Of a stretch of DNA of 64,000 bases, positions 23,641 to 36,779 are shown one piece after another. The position numbers and the translations under genes were made by a program. How positions within the stretch are numbered: the first letter of the stretch is position 1; each line of letters starts with the position of its first letter. Origin of the DNA: Callorhinus ursinus. Taxonomy: Eukaryota; Chordata; Mammalia; Carnivora; Otariidae. The DNA lies in assembly GCF_003265705.1 (NCBI RefSeq), contig NW_020312867.1, positions 6,917,561 through 6,981,560 of the forward strand, in the 5' to 3' direction. Under the pieces are notes generated by a model. It saw only the letters and a list, made by a program, of their open reading frames with translations, did not search any database and was not told the origin of the DNA.

Positions 23641-24599
23641 TAAGTGAGCAAATGTTGGGGTTGTTGGTGGTAGAGGCTAGCAAAGACCAAAGTTGGGGTT
23701 CCTTCCCCAGTCTCGGTGACTTCTTGCCCCTCCTGGCCCTCCTCACCTCCGGTTCTCTCCTTCCAGGTGCAGGTGACAGTTTGCCTCTTCTGGGGAGCAA
23801 AAATACTGATGAAAGCCTGTCTAGTATTCACTCCGAGTGCTCTTATGTGGATTCACTCATGTGATCTTCAGAACAACCCAATGAGGTAGGTACTACTACA
23901 GATGGGGAGACTGAGGCACAGAGCAGTTCCGTAACTTATCCAAAGCCATGTGGGTTGTTGTCAGGGACTGAACTAGGGTCTGAATGAACCCAGGCTCTCC
24001 TAGGGGAAGGGAGCTCCCATTTTTATGAGGGCCTGCGGTTAGCTCTATGCATGTTGTCTGAAAACTTCATCTTGATAATAACTCTGTGGGGAGCTTCCAT
24101 CCTGTTCCCTGGATGAAGATGGCGGATCAAAAGAGTCATGTGCCCAAAGTCACTCCACGAGGGAGTTGAGCCAGAAATGTCCTTCTTCAAAACCCAAGGT
24201 CCTCTTTCCTCCCCCAGATCTCCCAGCCTGTGTCTCACCTGTCTCTCCCTGCCCGGCGCCCCCTCTATGGTCTGATAGGATTCCGAAGGCTGCAACGCTT
24301 CCTCTCTGTGCTTGCTCTTGGGAGCCCCCGGCCCTCTATTTGTTCGTTCCCACAGCATGTTCCGGTTTTGCGTGAGATGTTGGGCCCTCCTCCTCTGGCC
24401 TCCTTTGGTTCCAGGCTGATCCCACCATTGACGGTCTCTGGGAGCCCCTTGAGGGCAAGGGCTTTATGATGCTCACGTGCGTCCCCAGCACAAAGTGTAC
24501 TTGTCAGGCAGTGTTTGGTGAGTAAGCGACTGACTGGCAAGGCTCTGGACTGGGTTTGTGGGATTACTCGGATACGACGGCCCTTGCTGACATCCCCTT

Positions 24600-24840
24600 G
24601 TTATTAACCATGGTTGTCGGCATCATACTTACTGAGTGTGCACTCAGGGCCAGGCCTGACTCTGCCAAGGGCTTTACCCAGCTCACTGGCTCCTCACAAA
24701 AGACTGCGGGGCCAAGGATTAGGCCACTTTAAAGGTGCGGAAGCTGTTGCTGAGAGAGGGGAAGGGGCTCGCCCCTGAGAGAGTCACACAGCCACTGAAT
24801 AGCGGCAAACTATCCGGATTTGAATCCAGCACCACCTCTT
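24600..24840 (-). repeat. MIR-type relics
   Basis: The reverse MIR/tail style 'agaggggaaggggctcgccc', 'gagtcacacagccactgaat' and 'ggatttgaatcc' is visible. Similar relics lie at 23860-23980 and 24040-24160. Confidence 0.65.
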
Positions 24841-25339
24841 GTTGAGACAACATAAGGGGCTTTATTTGTTACATTTGTTACTGTTATGGTTCCCAAATAA
24901 GTAGCATTTCTTAAGCTCTTACTAAGTGGGTCAGGCCCCAGGGTAAGCAACTTCATGACAACTAACCTACCGAGCAGTGGTTAAGGAGCTTTGAGACTAA
25001 TAACCAAGGCTTGGACAAACGCTGTCACTGTTTCCTTACCTACAGGACGAGCACCTTCCTCATAGGGGTGGTGTATAAAGGATTTAGAACAGTAAGTGCT
25101 GTATAAGTGTCAGCTCTTTTCTCCCCGTTTCACAGATGTGACAGGAAAAACTGAGTCACAGGGCAAACTCACAGAACTGGGTTTGAACCGTCTAAGCCCA
25201 GGCTCAGCTCAATAACCACTCTGCCCCATTGCCTCTCCCAGGGTGGCTGGGAGCACTTAGCGAGCACACGGTATGTAGAGCGCTTGGCACAGCACCGGCA
25301 GCACTGTGGGCTCTAGATAATGTAGTGGACAGCCCAGGT

Positions 25340-25810
25340 AGAGGGCTCAGCTGTCCCGGCAGGCTCCTCCGCGGTCCCTACCGCTGGGATGAGAGGCTGG
25401 CCTGGTTCCGGATCCACGGGATTGCCTGCAGCTTGCTCGCCTGCCCAGGGTTAAGTTCAGCTGGGCCAGCTGCTCCCTGGGAGTCCCCGGGCTTCTCAGC
25501 ACGCCCTTGGAGGCACAGGGGAGGGGCCTGGGGAAACCGCCTCCTCCTGGCCGGGGGCTGCCAGAGACCCTGCCCACCCTTAAAATGGGGCTTTCCCGCC
25601 CTGCACCAGCTGTGCAGCCACCCTCTTTGCCTCTCCAGGGGCAGGGCAGGAAGTGGGGCAATGCCAGGACCAATTAAACCCGCCAGGGAAATTAAGGTCA
25701 GCAGGATGCAATTATGCCTGTTGGATTTAACAAGGCCAGAAGGAAGATTTCTCCAGCCAGAGTTCATGGCTCCTTAGGCCTCATGCCCTGGATGGCTCTG
25801 CATTCCAGAA
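25340..25810 (-). promoter_or_regulatory. Candidate muscle regulatory cluster upstream of MYLK2
   Basis: Four CAGCTG E-boxes (25348, 25458, 25467, 25607), a CArG-like CCATTTTAAGG on the - strand (about 25580-25590) and an M-CAT-like CATTCCA (25801) occur within about 470 bp, some 3.2-3.7 kb upstream of the MYLK2 ATG. Such sites bind MyoD-family, SRF and TEAD factors. Their use here is inference. Confidence 0.3.
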
Positions 25811-26456
25811 GCCTGGGCTCTCAGGCTCACCCATCCCTGGGAGAATTACTTGGGAGTGGAGGGGTTAACTTTCCCTGGGCACTGTTTCCCTGGCTCCTGG
25901 AAGGAAATTGACCCAGCCAAGAGGCTTTAAAAGGCCCTGCTCAGAAAAGACGTTTCCCGGCCTGACCCTCTCCCTGCTCGGCTGTGATGGAAAATCCAGG
26001 GAGTTGAGTAACCTTTCTGACTCCAAAGAGCAGCCAATTCCCCTCACAACTTTCCTGTGGTCCTGACATGGGAGCCACCCAGGGCTGTTTTCTCCTGCCC
26101 TCTCCCACCTCCGGTCCCTAAACCCGGGGCTGTGGCAGTACCTCTCAGGCCTCTGGGGGAGGCCTAGGTAAGACCCTGTCCTTCCTTCCGAGGCTGATAA
26201 GCAGAGTCTATGGACACTCTGTGTGCAAACTGAACAGAGATCCCTCTGGAAGCCCAAATGACACACTGATCCATCTTGAAATTATGGAGTTTTATTGCTA
26301 AGATTACTTACTGAAAGCTCTAATCTGTGGCAAGGGCTAACGTGGTCACTTTGGGGACACAGAGATGTTGAAGAATAGCGATAGAATCATCACATGGTGC
26401 AATTTCAGTCATTCATGAAGTAGGATCCTTTCTTGTTGTTAAAAACATTTATTAAG

Positions 26457-26649
26457 GGGGCGCCTGGGTGGCTCAGTCGATTAGGCATCTGCCCTTGGCT
26501 CAGGTCATGATCCCGGGGTCCTGGGATCGAGCCCCTCATCAGGCTCCCTGCTCAGCGCGGAGCCTGCTTCTCTCTCTGCAGCTCCCCCTGCTTCTGCTCT
26601 CTTGCTCATGGTCTCTCTCTCTCAAATAAATAAAATCTTAAAAAAAAAT
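26457..26649 (+). mobile_element. Can-SINE (SINEC)
   Basis: The head 'gcgcctgggtggctcagtcg' is followed by a tRNA-derived body, a CT-rich tract and an 'aaataaataaaatctt' A-rich tail. Short flanking repeats look like atttatta(a)g. It is the leftmost Can-SINE in the window. Confidence 0.95.
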
Positions 26650-27119
26650 TTATTAGGAAAATGAGAAAATGTCTGGAGGGATATAAATATACATATTAGT
26701 AGGTATGAGAGTAGAGATGGTTTTTATTCTTTGGATCTTCCATTTTTTTCAAAATGACCATTTGTGACTCTAAACGGATTAATAAATAATTTGAAATGTA
26801 TCAGTATGTACACAGATTTCTATACTTCAAGACAGAAAGTGGTACAAGCTGCATAGGAGATATGAAAACAGCATGGATTGGGACTGCTGGTCAGGGATGG
26901 CTTCTCAGATGAAGGCATGGCTCCGGCAGGCTTTCTCAGTGCCCAGGCCCCCCGAGTTTGTTTTCAAAGAAGCCTTCTTTAGAAGGCAGCCCCAGGACTC
27001 TCTCTTGAACCAGCATTTCAGGTGGTTCTCATGCACACCCAAGTTTGAGAACCCGCAAGTCAGAGAGCCAGCTTTGAGGCCCTCCTGAGAGAGCCTGGCT
27101 GGTGCAGCTCCAGAGCCTG

Positions 27120-27310
27120 GGCTGGGCTTCTCAGCCCCAATGCACATGGGAAATGTCTGGAGAGCTTTCACAACTCCCGAAGCCTGAGCCCCTCCTGAGT
27201 TCAGGCTAATTAAAGCACAATATTTGGGAAGGGCAGCCCAGAATGCTGGTAGATTTTAAATCTCCCCAGAAGATTCTGATGTGCTGTCGGGGTTGAGAAC
27301 CACCGCTCTG
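27120..27310 (+). repeat. MER5-like hAT relic
   Basis: The segment 'cttctcagccccaatgcaca', 'ctggagagctttcacaactc', 'ctccccagaagattctgatg' and 'ggttgagaaccac' follows the MER5A layout. Related fragments lie near 26995-27055, 29335-29400 and 53125-53215. Confidence 0.65.
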
Positions 27311-27539
27311 CGGCTCCCCCAGGACAAGAATGTCACCTCGGTTCTTTGAAATGCCCCTCCAAGTTAGGGTACAAACGTGGCATATGGCAGGCATTCTCTT
27401 CTGACTTGTTATGTGGACCGTGCACACTGTCTCAGTATCTGGGGCTCTGGGGATCTAGATCCAGATCCACCTCAGGACAGGGACCATGTAAGTCAACTTT
27501 GTATCCCAAAGACCTAGTGCAAAAAGGGGTGCCATTAGT

Positions 27540-27770
27540 AATAGTAATAGCCACAAATATTTATTGTGTATTTACCGTGTGCCATACTGACTCCTTAACT
27601 CCAACTTTTTGGAGGAGATACTGCTATCACTCCCATTTCCAAGAGGAAACCGAGGCACAGAGGAGTAATTTGCCCAAGGTTTCAGAGATAGTGTTCTAGT
27701 GGCTCAGGAATGTAAACCCCAGCTGTTCGGCTCCTGAGCCCTCATACTTAATCACTACTCCATACCACTA
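27540..27770 (-). repeat. MIR element (diverged)
   Basis: The string 'atttattgtgtatttaccgt' is followed by 'aagaggaaaccgaggcacag' and 'agtaatttgcccaaggt', a reverse-orientation MIR layout. Confidence 0.7.
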
Positions 27771-28332
27771 AATGCCTGCTGGAGAGTGAATTCGTGAGTG
27801 AGTGAAGGAGACTTAGTCTGCGTCATCAGGTTGGTGCTCTATAAGTGTTGAAGAGCAAGCGCTCCCACTTTGGTGGGGCCATGGGATGATGGGAAACCTT
27901 CACTTTCTCCCTGTCCCCCGTCTCAGCCCAACTCTGCAGCATAAACAGCAAAGCCAAAAATAGCCAGGTAATGACGTCAGAGGAACAAGGTCATCTGAAA
28001 ATTACCCAGGGCCACTGGACACCTCCCTATAAGATCAAATAGCAGGAGGGTACCCCAGGCTGGTGCAGCTGTTCCAAGAACAGGAAACGTCCCAGGAGCA
28101 GACTTGGAAGCACCACTTCAGGAGGGCAGGGCCAGTGGGGGCGGGGGACAAACGCAGACACATAAAAGAGCAGAAGCAAGACCCAAGTACGGAGTATAGA
28201 CCTGGGAGTCAAAAGTAATTCAACTTTGCACAAGAAGTTACTCCTGTCACACAAGCCTAGGAAATGGCTCAAAAAGCGGGGAATGCATGTTCTGTCCTGT
28301 TGCACAGGACAGCTTCCCAGCCTGCCATTGTG

Positions 28333-28342
28333 CTATTTATAA
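28333..28342 (+). promoter_or_regulatory. MEF2/TATA-like site CTATTTATAA
   Basis: A perfect YTAWWWWTAR match lies 6.2 kb upstream of the MYLK2 ATG. A single short motif has little weight without other support. Confidence 0.2.
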
Positions 28343-28879
28343 AACTTGAGGTCCATTTGCTAAACGGGGTTCCCATAAGAACCAGGGGGTGCATGGCAAA
28401 CTCTAAGCAACTGCTGCAAGCAGCAGCCCTGCCTGGGATGGCCAGGGGCATCCAAACCAGGGATGAGGAGGGGGCTGGAGCAAAGCACCTCCTGGTACTT
28501 TGACCACCCTGGCAAGCTTGTGACTTTATTGACTGGCAGCCACCACCTCCCTGACAGGAACCCAAGCATTCAGCACGGTCTAAGATGCCTGCTGTGCAAA
28601 GTGGGGAAAGAGGACCTGCCTCCCAGCCTCTGGGATGCTTTGCTGGAGGTTCCCATTGCAAAGTCAAGAGCTGAGTGAGGGCTCCAGCCCAAACTGCAAC
28701 CTTCACGAGACACTTGCTCCCAAGTCCTCAGTTGCTGGCCCTGGAGGTTGACAGAAACAATCTCTTCTTCACCCAGGGGGGTCACTCATCAAGCGTCACC
28801 CAGTCTGAAAAAGAGCCAGGAGCCCGAGAATGCCCATCCCTTACAGCTGGCTCTACTCAAGGGATGCACCTGGTGCGGT

Positions 28880-29060
28880 GCAGACAGACCTGGATCCACA
28901 CTCTGCCACCTACTAGCAGTGTGACTTTGGGAACGGTAATTTAAGCGTGGAGCCTCAGTTTCCTCATCTGTCATATGACTTGTTGGAAGGCCCCATGGAA
29001 AAGTCTCCTGCTCTCCTTTATTCTGGTAATGGATGTTGGCTAGGGGGATAAATACCTACT
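28880..29060 (+). repeat. MIR element
   Basis: The MIR core 'agcagtgtgactttgggaac' is followed by 'cctcagtttcctcatctgtc'. Confidence 0.75.
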
Positions 29061-30824
29061 CAACAAATCAGCAGCTCTCCTGTGTCACATGGGCAGATCT
29101 CACAAAGGTGACACCCCAGGGAGCTCCAGAGGGGAGGAGTGTTCTTGCTCACCAGATCCCCTCTTGTTTGGCCTGGGCACCAAGGGTCATGGGAGAGAAT
29201 GGCTGCTGGCTCCCCGGCCCATAGAACCTTTGAGTTGGGAAACCTGTTGTCTCTCAGGACCAGCAGGTCTTTCCTGGCACGGCGGTCCTCACACTTGGGC
29301 ATGCATCGGTCCTTATTAAAACACCCATTCATTGTTGGGCCCCACATCCAGAGTGTCTGACTCAGGAGGTCTGCAGTGGGGTTGGAGAATTCGCATTTCT
29401 AGTCCTGATGAGCCTGGTCTGCAGGTCCACAGACCACCCCCAGAGGACTGCTGTCCCAAGGAAAAGTCCCCCAGCCCCATTTGCTGAGCTTGCAATTTAA
29501 TTCCTACCCATTTTCCTGAGGCCTCTGAGTAATAGGAATGTTCTGTGAGGAAAATGCAGAAACTCTCAGTTGTCACGACAGATGTTTCAAGGAGAAGGAG
29601 CTGCACAAAAACCGAAGCCGTGAAGGGCAATGGGTCCTGGCAGCCCCTTTCCACTCCTCTCTGAGCGCTTGCACTGTGTGGCTTCTTGGATTTGTTCCTA
29701 CTGCTGCAGTAACAAATTACCACAAGGGAAAGAAAAAGGCTAATGAGCAGTAACAATCAGTGAGCCTCCAGCACAGACATCAACCTCCAGCCAGTAAGGG
29801 TGATTTCTACAGGCTCAACTCAAATCCCTCTCTGGTGTTGCCTGCACAAACTCCCATGGAGTCTCTAAGAGGTCTCTCTGCTCCTTTTGCTGGTTAACTT
29901 GCAGCTGCTGGCCCTGTCCTGTCAGGTTGTTATCTTTGGGTAAACAGCAGGGGCTTCTGGCAACCCCTGGTGACACATACCCATTGATAATTAATACTGA
30001 GCATATGACTCAAGCATGGTCACACTGAGTCACATTGGCCAACAGGAACAAGTGCCCAATGGGACAGTCACCATTACTGCTCCGAGTGCCTTTGGGTCAT
30101 GTTAAAGCTGTCCTCCAAAGAGCTGGAAAAGGTCCTTTCTAGAAACATTGTTTTAACTTCTACGATGAGGAAATTGAACCTAGAGAATTCAAATGACATG
30201 CTCAAGGTCAGAAAGCCAGAAGCCACTCTCTCAATTCCTAATCTAGGGCTTTATCCACTAAATACTGTGTTCTTCCTGAACCCTGTGACAATTAACCCAA
30301 AGCAATCCAAGTCCCCTTGACCATGAACAATGTAAAACCTGCAGTGGAGACAAACAGAAGAGCAAAAAGGCAAGGTATCAGTTTTACTGTGATGTCCTTA
30401 AACTGCTTCCAACAACAGAAAAACCACTACTAGATATCCTCACATCTTGGAAAAGCCAAGGATGGGAGGGACTTCCTTGTGGTAGTAAGAATTCGTTGAA
30501 CATTCTGTGCAGTCTTTAACCAGTTCCAAGGTCAAGAGAAACATCAGAAAATATGTGTGTGTGTCAGAGGACATTATTCAGGGATTAGTCCCCTGGAGTG
30601 ATCTGGGCTAGATTTCCGCTTTCAGAACAACCCTTGGAAAGTCCTCAACAAGACAGCACACTGGTCTCCAGCATACCTCATTGAAGTTCAAATGGCAATC
30701 CAGGGGCAGGAGAGCTCCCTAGAAGTGCCCTCTTGCAGTGATTGACCAGGTGGCTACAGAAAAATATAAATATGAAAGGCCTGGCGTGGTTAGAACAAAC
30801 GGCCTGTTAAAAATTCTGAAAATA

Positions 30825-31019
30825 GGGGTGCCTGGGTGGCTCAGTCGGTTGAGCAGCTGCCTTCGGCTCAGGTCATGATCCCAGGGTCCTGGGATCAAGC
30901 CCCGCATTGGGCTCCCTGCTCAGCAGAGAGCCTGCTTCTCCCTCTCCCTCTGCCTGCCGCTCTGCCTACTTGTGCTCTCTCTCTCTGTCAAATAAAAAAT
31001 AAATAAAAATCTTAAAAAA
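30825..31019 (+). mobile_element. Can-SINE with target-site duplication
   Basis: The head is 'gggtgcctgggtggctcagt' and the tail 'aaataaaaatctt' plus poly(A). It is flanked by the duplication aaaattctgaaaata (about 30810-30824 and 31020-31034). Confidence 0.97.
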
Positions 31020-31731
31020 AAAATTCTGAAAATACTCAAGTTGAAAGAGCCTTACTGATCTTTCCGATTCAATCTCCTCGTTTGAAAGATGTGGAAACAA
31101 GTCCAGAAAAGGAGTGGCTTGTTACAAATCACGCAGTGTGTCAGTGACAGAAGTGAGATTAGATTCCCTGCCCCTACTCTTCCCAAAAGACACATCACAG
31201 CCCCAGGTAGAGTTAAGAAAGACAAAGGGTGTTCTCTTTTCAAATCTGATCTGAAGGCTTGGAGACAACAATTAACTATGTAAGTCTGTCTGAAAATGCA
31301 GAGTTCCAAGACTTTAAAATAACATAACAAGAGAGTTGTCTCCAGAAAGGCTTTGCCAAAGGCCAATAAGCGTTTTCTCTAGGCATGAGTGCCAGTAACA
31401 TTGACATCCCAGCAGCCAAAAGGAGCCTTCCATTTTGAAAATGTGTATGCCAGGATAATGTCATTAACTATGCTTTGGGGAGGGGTTTATATTTTCTTTT
31501 AAAATCTTAATTACAAAGCTTGAAAATGGTTTGAAACATTTCATTTAGAGATGGGATACATTAGAGGCACAAACAAATCTGTCCTATAAATAGAGTCTAG
31601 AAAAATTCTTTGCAAAACAAGCATTTTCAATGAAAAGAAGCAAACTCAAAACAATGGAACAGTATGCTGCTGTTAAAATTGGCATTTACAAAGCATGCAG
31701 TAATATGGAAATACATTTGAATTACTACTAT

Positions 31732-31782
<51 letters not shown>

Positions 31783-31792
31783 NNNNNNNNNN

Positions 31793-31840
<48 letters not shown>
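31732..31840. repeat. (CA)n microsatellite interrupted by an assembly gap
   Basis: CA repeats run on both sides of ten N (31783-31792). The true repeat length is unknown, and the N run is probably a placeholder for an unresolved repeat. Confidence 0.97.
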
Positions 31841-32172
31841 CTCCCAGAAACATCCCAGAACATCCCAGGCAAGTATGTGGATGTGGTAAGAAAAACCCTT
31901 CAGTGTAGAGAAAAATCCTTCAGTGTAAAGAAATAGACTAAAGTTTCATACAAGAAAAAAACATTATACAAAGAAGTACCAGTGATCAAGGTGGATGACG
32001 TATTTTTTTCTCTTTCTTCCTATTACCAGGTATTGTCCGAATGGTATATAATTAGCAATAAACCCTACCTTAAAAACTGGGGGAAAAAAAGTGTTGTAAA
32101 ACCCACTCAATATTTTTGCATAGAGCAAATTCAGTCACCTTCTGGTCACTTAGCAGGTTATCTCTAGGACAC

Positions 32173-32203
<31 letters not shown>

Positions 32204-32244
32204 TCCTGAGTGGGAGCATGTCAGCGTCAGGCTAGAGGCTTTTC

Positions 32245-32458
32245 TTTTTTTTTTTATATATATATTTTTTAAAGATTTTGTTTATTTATTTGACAGAGAC
32301 AGAGATAGTGAGAGAGGGAACACAAGCAGCGGGAGTGGGAGAGGGAGAAGCAGGCTTCCACGGAGCAGGGAGCCCGATGTGGGGCTCGATCCCAGGACCC
32401 CGGGATCATGACCCGAGCCAAAGGCAGACGCCTAACAACTGAGCCACCCAGGTGTCCC
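32245..32458 (-). mobile_element. Can-SINE with target-site duplication
   Basis: This is a reverse-oriented SINEC (gagccacccaggtgtcc at its head, tttatttatttgacagag at its tail). It is flanked by ggctagaggcttttc on both sides. A (TG)n tract lies at 32172-32200 just to the left. Confidence 0.97.
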
Positions 32459-33829
32459 CGGGCTAGAGGCTTTTCAACTCTCCTTACCACCGAGCAAGCT
32501 TGAACAATGCTGCCCCAAACTGTTTTTCATATTACAGTTTATGACCACTGACTCTATTTTGTATATTGACCCACTGAAAACTACATCTCCCACCCTTGCT
32601 CCTGAAAGAAAACCTGGGAATAGCTTTGGTGCCAAAACAAGCTGAGCAACAGCACTTGGCTACAATTCTGAGCACATTCACATACTTGCCTGAGATGTTC
32701 TGGGATACTAGTCCCATAACTACATGGGTCTCAGCGTATCCGACAGGCCAGGTTTTATTCCTTTCTGGCTAACAAAATTTTAAGGGAAAGGGAGAGGGTA
32801 ACTGATGCCTTCACGTCAAGATTAAATCTGGTGAAATATTTCCCGATAAAACCCAGAGTTTTCTTAAGCCTTTTTTCCCTACCCTCCAACTATGGTTTCT
32901 CTGGGTGAAATGTCAGCATCTGCCAAACCGTTTCAGGAAGTTGATACCCTCAGCACATAAGAGCCCTGCTTTGACCGGAGCCCCGTCTCTTATTCTCTTG
33001 CAAGAATGAAAATAACAAACACTATAAGACATTTTCAATGTCAGTATCCTTCACTGCAGCGCTAGGAAATAGAGTGGGTATGCAAGAAGACAAAGGAAAA
33101 CAAGGGAAAAGTATGTTTTGTCCCCAGGCTTCTTTTTTGTAGCAACTACACTGGCTTCAGCTGGATAACAAATTGTCCTGGAATTCTTGGCGTTGGTGCA
33201 AACATGTCAGCTCCCTGGTTACGCCTTCGTCACCACTCAAAGTACCACACGCTTTAACCTTCCTGCTCTTTCCATAGGCCTGAGTTTGTCCCGTATCCAG
33301 GAAACTTTATATGTTGTCTAAACTGAGCATCCCAGCAGGCTGCAAGGCAGATGGCAGCTCAGGACTCAGAATGTTGACTGGTTCCTACCTGGATCCACAT
33401 CACCACGCCGTAACTCAGCCTGCCTGTGCAGAAATAGGAGCCCAGCCACGTGGCTAACAGCTTTTTTAACTGCTACTCTCAGCAATGAGGAACTTTCCCA
33501 GCAGATAAAATTCAGAAGGGAACTGAAAAGGAAGCAATGTCAAGATTTATCCACGGGGATGCACAGGTTTAACCAGATACTCAAGCCAACAAGCCCCCAA
33601 GGCTCAGCTAGGCCAGGAGGAGGTAAAAGACCAGGTGTCGCTGACCTGTCCTCAAGTCCTTGGAACCTCAAGTCACTAGCCTAGGATATCTGCAGAGGAT
33701 CTAGACCCCTCTACAGGTCTGCCTCCATGTCACTAGGTTCTCATAAGAGGCTTCATCCTTCAGTCAGGGGAAAGCCAGGACATGTCCAAGGTAGCACCTG
33801 AACAACATCATTCAATCCAGAACACATAT

Positions 33830-34260
33830 GAAAAGAGCAAGGTACAGAGGGTAAAGCATGATACTATTTGTATAAAAATAAAAGGAGAGAGGAGATAGAA
33901 ATACATCTATGGTGACTCTATCTCTGCAAAGGAGCACACCTGGTAACAATATCTCTGAGGATGGACCCTGAACAGTTGGGAGAAAAGGTGGAGAACTTTA
34001 CCTTTGTAGCTTGTGAATTCTGCACCATGTGAATGTATAACATTTCAAAGAATAAATTAAAAACAAATGCAGAATGCTATAATCTTATTATTACAAAAAA
34101 AGAAAAATGCTCTAGAAATCTATGTGTGTACATAAAAACATGCTGGAAGAATATGCAACTGTTATTAATAGGGTACTCCTGGGAAATGGGAGGAGGGAAA
34201 TAAGGACACTTGAATGGTTTACTCTATATGGTCTGTATTATTTTAATTGTTTCCAAAAGA
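33830..34260 (+). repeat. Ancient L1 3'-end relics
   Basis: The strings 'catgatactatttgtataaa' and 'tctgcaccatgtgaatgtat', and a second unit 'catgctggaagaatatgcaa' with 'tactcctgggaaatgggagg', follow old L1M 3' UTR layouts. Subfamily is not determined. Confidence 0.5.
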
Positions 34261-35639
34261 CATACTATATTACTTTTGCAATTTTTACTTAAAAAAAAAG
34301 AAAGAAAGAAAGATCTTTAAGAACTGCAACCTCACCTCCAAAAGAATCTCTGAACTCCCTCAGTACTTTCAGTGTCTCACATTACTCAGTCACATCTTAT
34401 CTTGCATTACAACACCCTATACACAGGAATCATCTCCGTCAAACTCGGGAGCAGCTGCAACGGTGGCCTGTCTACCACTCAAGCTCCACTTTCCAGGGAC
34501 AAAACTCTGTGGAAAAGAACCGGCAAGGAATAAATAGCAGTCAAGATGGCAACAAAGCAATCACACAAGGACGAAACGACCAACCACAGTTAGAGTGAAC
34601 AGTAATCTTACAACTATGTTAATGAGCACAAGACTATTAGCAATGGGAAACCATGACCAAGCCAAAACAACACTGAAAACAGAGTCCTTCCCAGAAACTG
34701 TGGGAATTCTAACCATCTGCATGTGCGCATGAGCTAGGAGCTTTGCAAAATTGCCAAGCGAAGTGTGACAGCCAGATTTCTCAGTAAAATTCAGTAAATT
34801 CCTATCAGAGGACAGTTTCTTTGCTTAGGAAAATTTCAGAGCAACCTCTGAGTGTTGAAAGAGAAGCTCTCGCTAGAATATGGCCTGAAGGGATAAAGAA
34901 CCTGACTTCCTCCGTGAGATAAAAGTGGAAATTTTGAGCTTCGGAGGAAATGGGAGACTATATTAGAAATGAGGGTCATGTGAGGCGGTCCCGTTAAGAG
35001 AATTCAGTACCAAACAGACTGAGCTGAGGAGAGACAGCCAACTGCTGGGAAACAGGAATTCTAGGAAGCAGAAGGCAATGGATGTCTGTATCTCAATTCT
35101 AAGCTCTTTGTTCTGAAGTAATGTAATCCCACTCTGTTGCCTCTCCAAGACTGTCACACATTACCACCCCAACATGGGCCTGTCTGGAGAGGGTAATTCA
35201 GAAGGATCCACTAGGTCCATAATTCTCACTAATACTCTTTCCAGGACCCTCATTTTGAGGGCTGGATTTATTCTCCTACCTGAAATGACCAAAACCAAAA
35301 AATGGGCAACATATGTAAAACACCTGATACCAGATGGCAATACATGAATGACAGCAAACTGTCAGAAAACTGCTGACACAAGAGAGGGGGTAAAGCTATA
35401 GAGGACAGACACAGAGGGGCTCAAGAGATGAACAGGAGAAAAACCCAAGCAAGAGGTGACCAGAAATAATGAAAACCCTCCAGGAATCCAAGAGATAGGA
35501 CTGAGGTAGAACTGGATATCTCACAGGACCGATACCTGTGTACCCATCTCAAATACCCTCTTTCTCGCACACCACGTCCAATATGTAAGCAACTCTTGCC
35601 AGTTACAACTCCAAGATACACTCAGAACCCAGCCATTTC

Positions 35640-35920
35640 TTACCACCTCCACTGCTGCTACCCCAGCCCAAGCTCCTATTAGCTCTCACCTACATGCCTT
35701 CCATCCCATTCCAGTCTATTGTCCACACAGCAGTCAGAGAAACATTTACCACATGACAGAAGAGAGGACAGTTACTTGCTTATGGTCTGTCTTCCCTCCT
35801 AAAAGGTAAGCTCCATGAAGGCAAGTTCTTCTCTTTCTGTTCATTGCTGTATTCCCAGAGACTAAGTGGTCCCAAGGTATATACACTTAGCACCAAGTAA
35901 ACAGTTGTTAAATGAATTAC
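35640..35920 (+). repeat. L2-type LINE 3' relic
   Basis: The strings 'aaggtaagctccatgaaggc', 'cattgctgtattcccagaga' and 'agtaaacagttgttaaatga' follow the L2 3' end. Confidence 0.65.
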
Positions 35921-36779
35921 ATAAGGTAGGTATGGACCTGTATACTAGACTTCTAGGAAATTATTATAAAGGAACTGTATCTTGCATCAGTCAGTGGGTC
36001 TTCAAGAGGCTCAGGGATCTGCAAATCATGTCTTGTTTTGTCATCCATCACTGAATCTACAACAGCCTGTTCATAATGCTCATTGAATGAATAAACAAAA
36101 GGAATATAAAATAGGTTTACTATCATCTATGGTGCCTAGGACTGGCCTGGGCAGAATATGGATGCTTTTATATCCTTTAGCGCAGGAGTAGAGGACGAAT
36201 AAAGAGTAGAGTTCATAAATAATGCCAAGTCTAAAAGAAAATACACTATTTGACATGGATCTAGCAAATTCTGTGCCAGCTACAAAAAATACAGAGATGA
36301 CTAAGATAATTTTTATTTTCGAGGACTAAGAAAATTTTAGGTATCTGGGTCTCTACCAGTTGGTGAACAAATACAAGTAATTCAGCAGTATTACTATTCT
36401 ACTAGAGACATATACAAGAAACATTTGGGAGGCACACAGAAGGAAGTGATCATCCTTGCCTGCAGAGGTCAGGTGGTCAAGGAGGGATTTATGAAAAAGA
36501 TTTTCCTTAGTCTTATAAGGAAGTTTACCAGATGAGAGAAAACACATTTAGCAAAGAAGGCACAGGTCTGTGTGAAGGCATAACAACACTTCCTTCCAGA
36601 GTGGTTCCTGGAAGGGAGTTAACAAAATATAGAAGGACAGAAAAATGTTACAAAGCACTTTCCTCTAAGGACAGAGCCTATGCTTTAAAAAGTTCCTGGA
36701 CCCTCCTCTTCTCAAAGTACCAATAAGATGTGACCTCCAAAGGGGCTTGACAGAGTTAAAAACATGAAGTAACAAAATC

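Larger units (their letters stand above)
22130..36779. other. MYLK2-TPX2 intergenic region
   Basis: About 14.6 kb that should include the MYLK2 promoter and non-coding first exon, which I could not fix from sequence. It contains a G22 run, ancient L1M 3' ends, MIR and MER5-like relics, three Can-SINEs, (CA)n/(TG)n tracts and a 10-N gap. Confidence 0.6.

Noticed and set aside
26457..26530. tRNA gene candidates at SINE heads
   Set aside because: The A/B-box-like heads are those of tRNA-derived Can-SINEs with bodies and A-tails; no free-standing tRNA cloverleaf was found.
31627..31936. Poly(THTH)/(VCVC) ORFs with X residues
   Set aside because: They are translations of the (CA)n microsatellite across the N gap.
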